Origin: GCA-2737665 sp044344795
Lineage (GTDB): Bacteria > Bacteroidota > Bacteroidia > Palsa-965
Length of the DNA: 64,000 bases
Assembly: GCA_044344795.1 (NCBI GenBank)
Contig: JBIJCF010000005.1
Coordinates: 52,556-116,555, forward strand
Reading direction: 5' to 3'
Positions 61,416 to 64,000 of the stretch are shown here, piece by piece; within the stretch, counting starts at the first letter, position 1, and every line of letters begins with the position of its first letter. Below the pieces are notes generated by a model. It did not search any database and was not told the DNA's origin. It saw only the letters and a program-made list of their open reading frames with translations. Both the position numbers and the translations under genes were made by a program.

Positions 61416-62018
61416 TCATTTTTTAAGCAAAATATAGTCAGGATTGGATTTGGAAATTATAAAATTTAAAGTGTCGCCGACATTTACGTTTTTTATTGTA
61501 TAGTCCCTAAGGGAATAGCAAGTATGGAGTGTTCCATTTGAAGTTTCATATTTAATATCGATTTGATCATATTTAATTTTGGAATGTCTGCGATTATAAT
61601 ATTTCGAATGTGAGCGTTCAACGATTCCGACAATCGGTACTCCATCAATTTTTAATTGAGAGTTAATCTTATCATCTACCTTGTCCTCAATAAAACTTTG
61701 AATTCGAAAGCCAATTAGCAAATAAATAATCATAGAGAACATTCCTATTATTGAACCAATTCCGACCAATAATTTTTTGTTTATTCTAATCTTTCGAAGA
61801 CTACTCTCGAGTTTTTTCGAAGAAGATAATCTAATGCCAAAAATCACAAATAACAATGCATATCCAAATGTTGAGATTAAAAATGTTCTATTTCCCAAAT
61901 CAGATTTGGCGCATTGGATATGTCCCCTATTATATAGATCTAAATAAACATAAAGTATGGCAATAACACTTAATAGAATTAAAACATTTCCAATCCATTT
62001 TCTAACTTTATCCTTCAT
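61416..62018 (-). CDS. Small membrane protein of unknown function
   Basis: 200 residues, AT-rich codon use. Three membrane helices: about 9-29 (WIGNVLILLSVIAILYVYLDL), 47-65 (ISTFGYALLFVIFGIRL), 84-106 (LLVGIGSIIGMFSMIIYLLIGF). The soluble C-terminal ~85 residues (GVPIVGIVERSHSKYYNRR ... VNVGDTLNFIISKSNPDYILLKK) have the beta pattern of DUF3592-like proteins, without certainty. It follows the DUF262 gene on the same strand after ~160 bases and may belong to the same accessory unit. No function can be given. Confidence 0.65.
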   Translation of the reverse strand: MKDKVRKWIGNVLILLSVIAILYVYLDLYNRGHIQCAKSDLGNRTFLISTFGYALLFVIFGIRLSSSKKLESSLRKIRINKKLLVGIGSIIGMFSMIIYLLIGFRIQSFIEDKVDDKINSQLKIDGVPIVGIVERSHSKYYNRRHSKIKYDQIDIKYETSNGTLHTCYSLRDYTIKNVNVGDTLNFIISKSNPDYILLKK

Positions 62019-62180
62019 GATATCTATCGTGTGTGCTGCACTCTAAATGGTCGGCGCTGTACTTTCGGGCGGGTTTCGGAGGATAAAGTTGCAATTTGTC
62101 GCTAAAGTTCAATAGAGGGACAAAACTCCATGTTTACACGTCGCCCGGCCTCACAGGAAACCCGTATTGGCGGTTGGTTT

Positions 62181-63899
62181 TTATTTTGTCTTTATGTTAT
62201 CAAAACTCCACTTAGGTAAGGCAAAGTTCATTACAATTTTTTCGTGTCGTTTACCTATTTCAATTTTTCCCCATGTATTAGGTTTTTTGTCTTTGTCCGT
62301 AAAGTCAACTATTTCTGCTTGTTGCCTTAAAAGTGGATTTGATTTGTAGGAAATAAGCTTTTCTGAAAATGGCTTGTTTCCAATAGACGCGTTATGTGAA
62401 CCTGAAATAAGCATTAGATTTCCCAAACAGTTCAACTCTTTCTCGGCAAAGCCTTCAAGATATTTATTGTTTACGTCAACATCATATCCTGTTGCAATCG
62501 GCTCACCATTCGTTGGGTTTTGCGGTGAAATGTGTTCAATTTGCTCCCTTTCTATTGCTCCATTTCCAATGCTGTAACCCTTACCTTGTATAAACTCTTC
62601 ATATTTCCAAAGCAAATAACGCAAAACGGGATTTTCATACATATATCCGTTCAAAAAATCTTTTGTTCTATTATCGCCCCAATAGTAAGAGTCATTTAAT
62701 TTTGTTTTGAAATGAATTTTCAATTCGTCAAGGTCGCCATTATAGGCCAATAAAATTTCATTTAATCTGCTTACAAAGTCTGCACGACTGCTAATTAATG
62801 TGTAACGAAATACAACAACTTCTAAAATGTTGTAGAGGGTATTTAAATAATCTTCATTGCCATTGTGGTATCTATAGCCTTTAATCACGAAAGGATACAC
62901 AAACGCCGGCATTGATAGCTCTCGCAAATCTTGCAAATACGGCAACTTTGAATTTTCCATCTTTTTGATGATGGAGAAGGATGTGTGTAACTCCGTTACA
63001 AAATCTTTAATCCACTTTACTTTCTGGTTGTCTGACGAACCTTTAAACACGTCCTTTATATCGTCTATTGTCCTATATGGATAGCCCTTAATGAAAGCAT
63101 TGCAATGATAAATTAGTACACTGTCTTCATTTATTTTCAAATCGTTTATGATTAGATAAATCAACTCAAATACTCTGGCGACAAATTCAATGTTTGTTTC
63201 AGTTTCATCTGCTGGACTGTAAACATACATTTGATACATAAAGTAAGATTTGATTTTTTCCATATTGGTCAAATCTTTACCACGATTATTTTGCAGTTCG
63301 AACATTAAAGCGGAATCCTTTTTACCGCGTAATTCGATACAAGTAAGTTCTGTTGATTCCAGCTTTTGAAATATCTTCAATAAGACTTCGGTGGTCAGTT
63401 TGTCGAGTTCTGTCGTAAAGAATTTTTTGCCGTTCTCAATTCTTTTTTGAGATGGCGTAGCGGTTTCAAAATTTGATTTTCCTTCAATAATTAAAGTGTC
63501 AAAACAAGCCCTGTCATATTCAACCGGCCTCAATTTTGTGTTTCCGCCATTTTTTAAATAGATTTTTTCTTTTGAATCGAGGTCGATTTTAGTTTCAATT
63601 TCTTTTTCCGTTGCGCTACGTTTTTTCAAAACATCGAGTAACGCACGAATTAAAATTGTCAATGTCGTTAGACGTTGTTGCCCGTCAATGATTTCGTATT
63701 GAATGTCTTTTTTGACAGTTTCAAGTAATAAGTTTCCATAGAAGTAGTTATTGTCTCCTTCAATTTGTTCTTGCAAGTCGGTTAAAAATATATTCCATTG
63801 GTCCTTGTCCCAAGAGTAGGCGCGCTGGTACACTGGAATGATAAAATGTTTTTGCGAACTGTCAAATAGCCCGAGAACCGTTGTTGGTCTAAATTGCAT
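62181..63899 (-). CDS. DUF262/DUF1524 protein, GmrSD-like nuclease of a probable defence system
   Basis: 572 residues, AT-rich. N-terminal DUF262 (ParB/Srx-like NTPase, about 1-230): IPVYQRAYSWDKDQW at 21-35 and the family signature D72-G-Q-Q-R76-L-T-T-L. C-terminal DUF1524-type region with EHISPQN near 450 (a diverged H-N-H nuclease core) and LGNLMLISGSHNASIGNKPFSEK. The two parts together form the GmrSD type, known from modified-cytosine-dependent (type IV) restriction of phage DNA; single-chain forms like this are common in bacterial defence islands. Phage defence is inference from the family. The window ends 101 bases after the start codon. Confidence 0.88.
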   Translation of the reverse strand: MQFRPTTVLGLFDSSQKHFIIPVYQRAYSWDKDQWNIFLTDLQEQIEGDNNYFYGNLLLETVKKDIQYEIIDGQQRLTTLTILIRALLDVLKKRSATEKEIETKIDLDSKEKIYLKNGGNTKLRPVEYDRACFDTLIIEGKSNFETATPSQKRIENGKKFFTTELDKLTTEVLLKIFQKLESTELTCIELRGKKDSALMFELQNNRGKDLTNMEKIKSYFMYQMYVYSPADETETNIEFVARVFELIYLIINDLKINEDSVLIYHCNAFIKGYPYRTIDDIKDVFKGSSDNQKVKWIKDFVTELHTSFSIIKKMENSKLPYLQDLRELSMPAFVYPFVIKGYRYHNGNEDYLNTLYNILEVVVFRYTLISSRADFVSRLNEILLAYNGDLDELKIHFKTKLNDSYYWGDNRTKDFLNGYMYENPVLRYLLWKYEEFIQGKGYSIGNGAIEREQIEHISPQNPTNGEPIATGYDVDVNNKYLEGFAEKELNCLGNLMLISGSHNASIGNKPFSEKLISYKSNPLLRQQAEIVDFTDKDKKPNTWGKIEIGKRHEKIVMNFALPKWSFDNIKTK

Positions 63900-63984
63900 A
63901 TTTTATTACTTGTTAAATTGTGCGCTTGTGGGATGTTTAAAGTGCCGGCAAAAGGTTTGCAGCAGGAGAAGTTGCCTTGTGTTG

Positions 63985-64000
63985 TCCCGAAGCTTCGGGA
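63985..64000. repeat. Palindrome at the right edge of the window
   Basis: TCCCGAAGCTTCGGGA is a perfect 16-base palindrome reaching the last base. Preceded by GTTG, it may be longer (GTTGTCCCGA ... ) and continue beyond the window. Such palindromes are often dispersed repeats. Confidence 0.5.

Overview
The window is chromosomal DNA of a member of the Bacteroidota. The evidence is: (i) several proteins ending in type IX secretion (T9SS, Por) C-terminal sorting domains, plus a PorP/SprF membrane protein; (ii) repeated TAnnTTTG motifs (the -7 element read by the Bacteroidota primary sigma factor) a few to about 30 bases before start codons on both strands; (iii) near absence of Shine-Dalgarno sequences; (iv) a tRNA gene with no encoded CCA; (v) typical families such as MuiA/DUF4139, DUF3109, alpha-2-macroglobulin and a lysine/alanine-rich histone H1-like protein. 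Base composition is moderate, except for the last ~2.6 kb, which looks clearly AT-richer and carries a DUF262 (GmrSD-like) protein, so it is probably accessory DNA. No species can be named from the sequence alone.

Layout. 0-3.8 kb: end of an ABC-type permease followed by two transmembrane Ser/Thr kinases, the first ending in a TonB C-terminal domain; then a convergent AraC regulator. 4.7-15.1 kb: a possible RNA leader and a CPBP protease, a T9SS-secreted protein, a membrane-anchored MutS-like ATPase, glycyl-tRNA synthetase, DUF3109, and nrdB-nrdA (class I ribonucleotide reductase) behind a terminator-ended leader. 15.3-16.9 kb: a long rod-shaped inverted-repeat element (candidate non-coding RNA), a LamG/T9SS gene broken by one in-frame TGA, and a strong hairpin. 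17.2-20.2 kb: a CutA-like protein and a methionine cluster, metX divergent from osmC-metZ. 20.4-34 kb: a TPR/SpoIIE phosphatase, a secreted beta-propeller protein, a secreted lysyl-oxidase-like protein, a TlpA thioredoxin and a 2070-residue alpha-2-macroglobulin. 34-38 kb: three overlapping membrane genes (GT-C-like protein, a 7-helix protein, a sodium:solute symporter).

38-51 kb: RsmB-type rRNA methyltransferase, histone H1-like gene, lipoprotein, typA, a membrane DnaJ protein, MuiA-family protein, an oligopeptide-type binding lipoprotein, a secreted protein, methylmalonyl-CoA epimerase, a HAD hydrolase, an outer-membrane-type protein and a membrane metallophosphoesterase. 51.4-61.2 kb: tRNA-Ile2(CAU), purN, an iodotyrosine-deiodinase-like flavoprotein, the acpP-fabF-rnc fatty-acid/RNase III cluster, an ECF sigma factor, a membrane protein probably acting as anti-sigma factor and PorP/SprF, then uvrC and lysS. 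61.4-64 kb: an unknown membrane protein and the DUF262 protein.

The most interesting items are the kinase-TonB fusion next to an ABC permease; the secreted lysyl-oxidase-like enzyme, which keeps all four copper-site histidines and both cofactor-forming residues; the deiodinase homologue with its full substrate-binding triad; the rod RNA at 15.3 kb; and the two terminator-ended leaders at 4.8 and 11.6 kb. Gene calls rest on reading protein sequences by eye; no database search was run.
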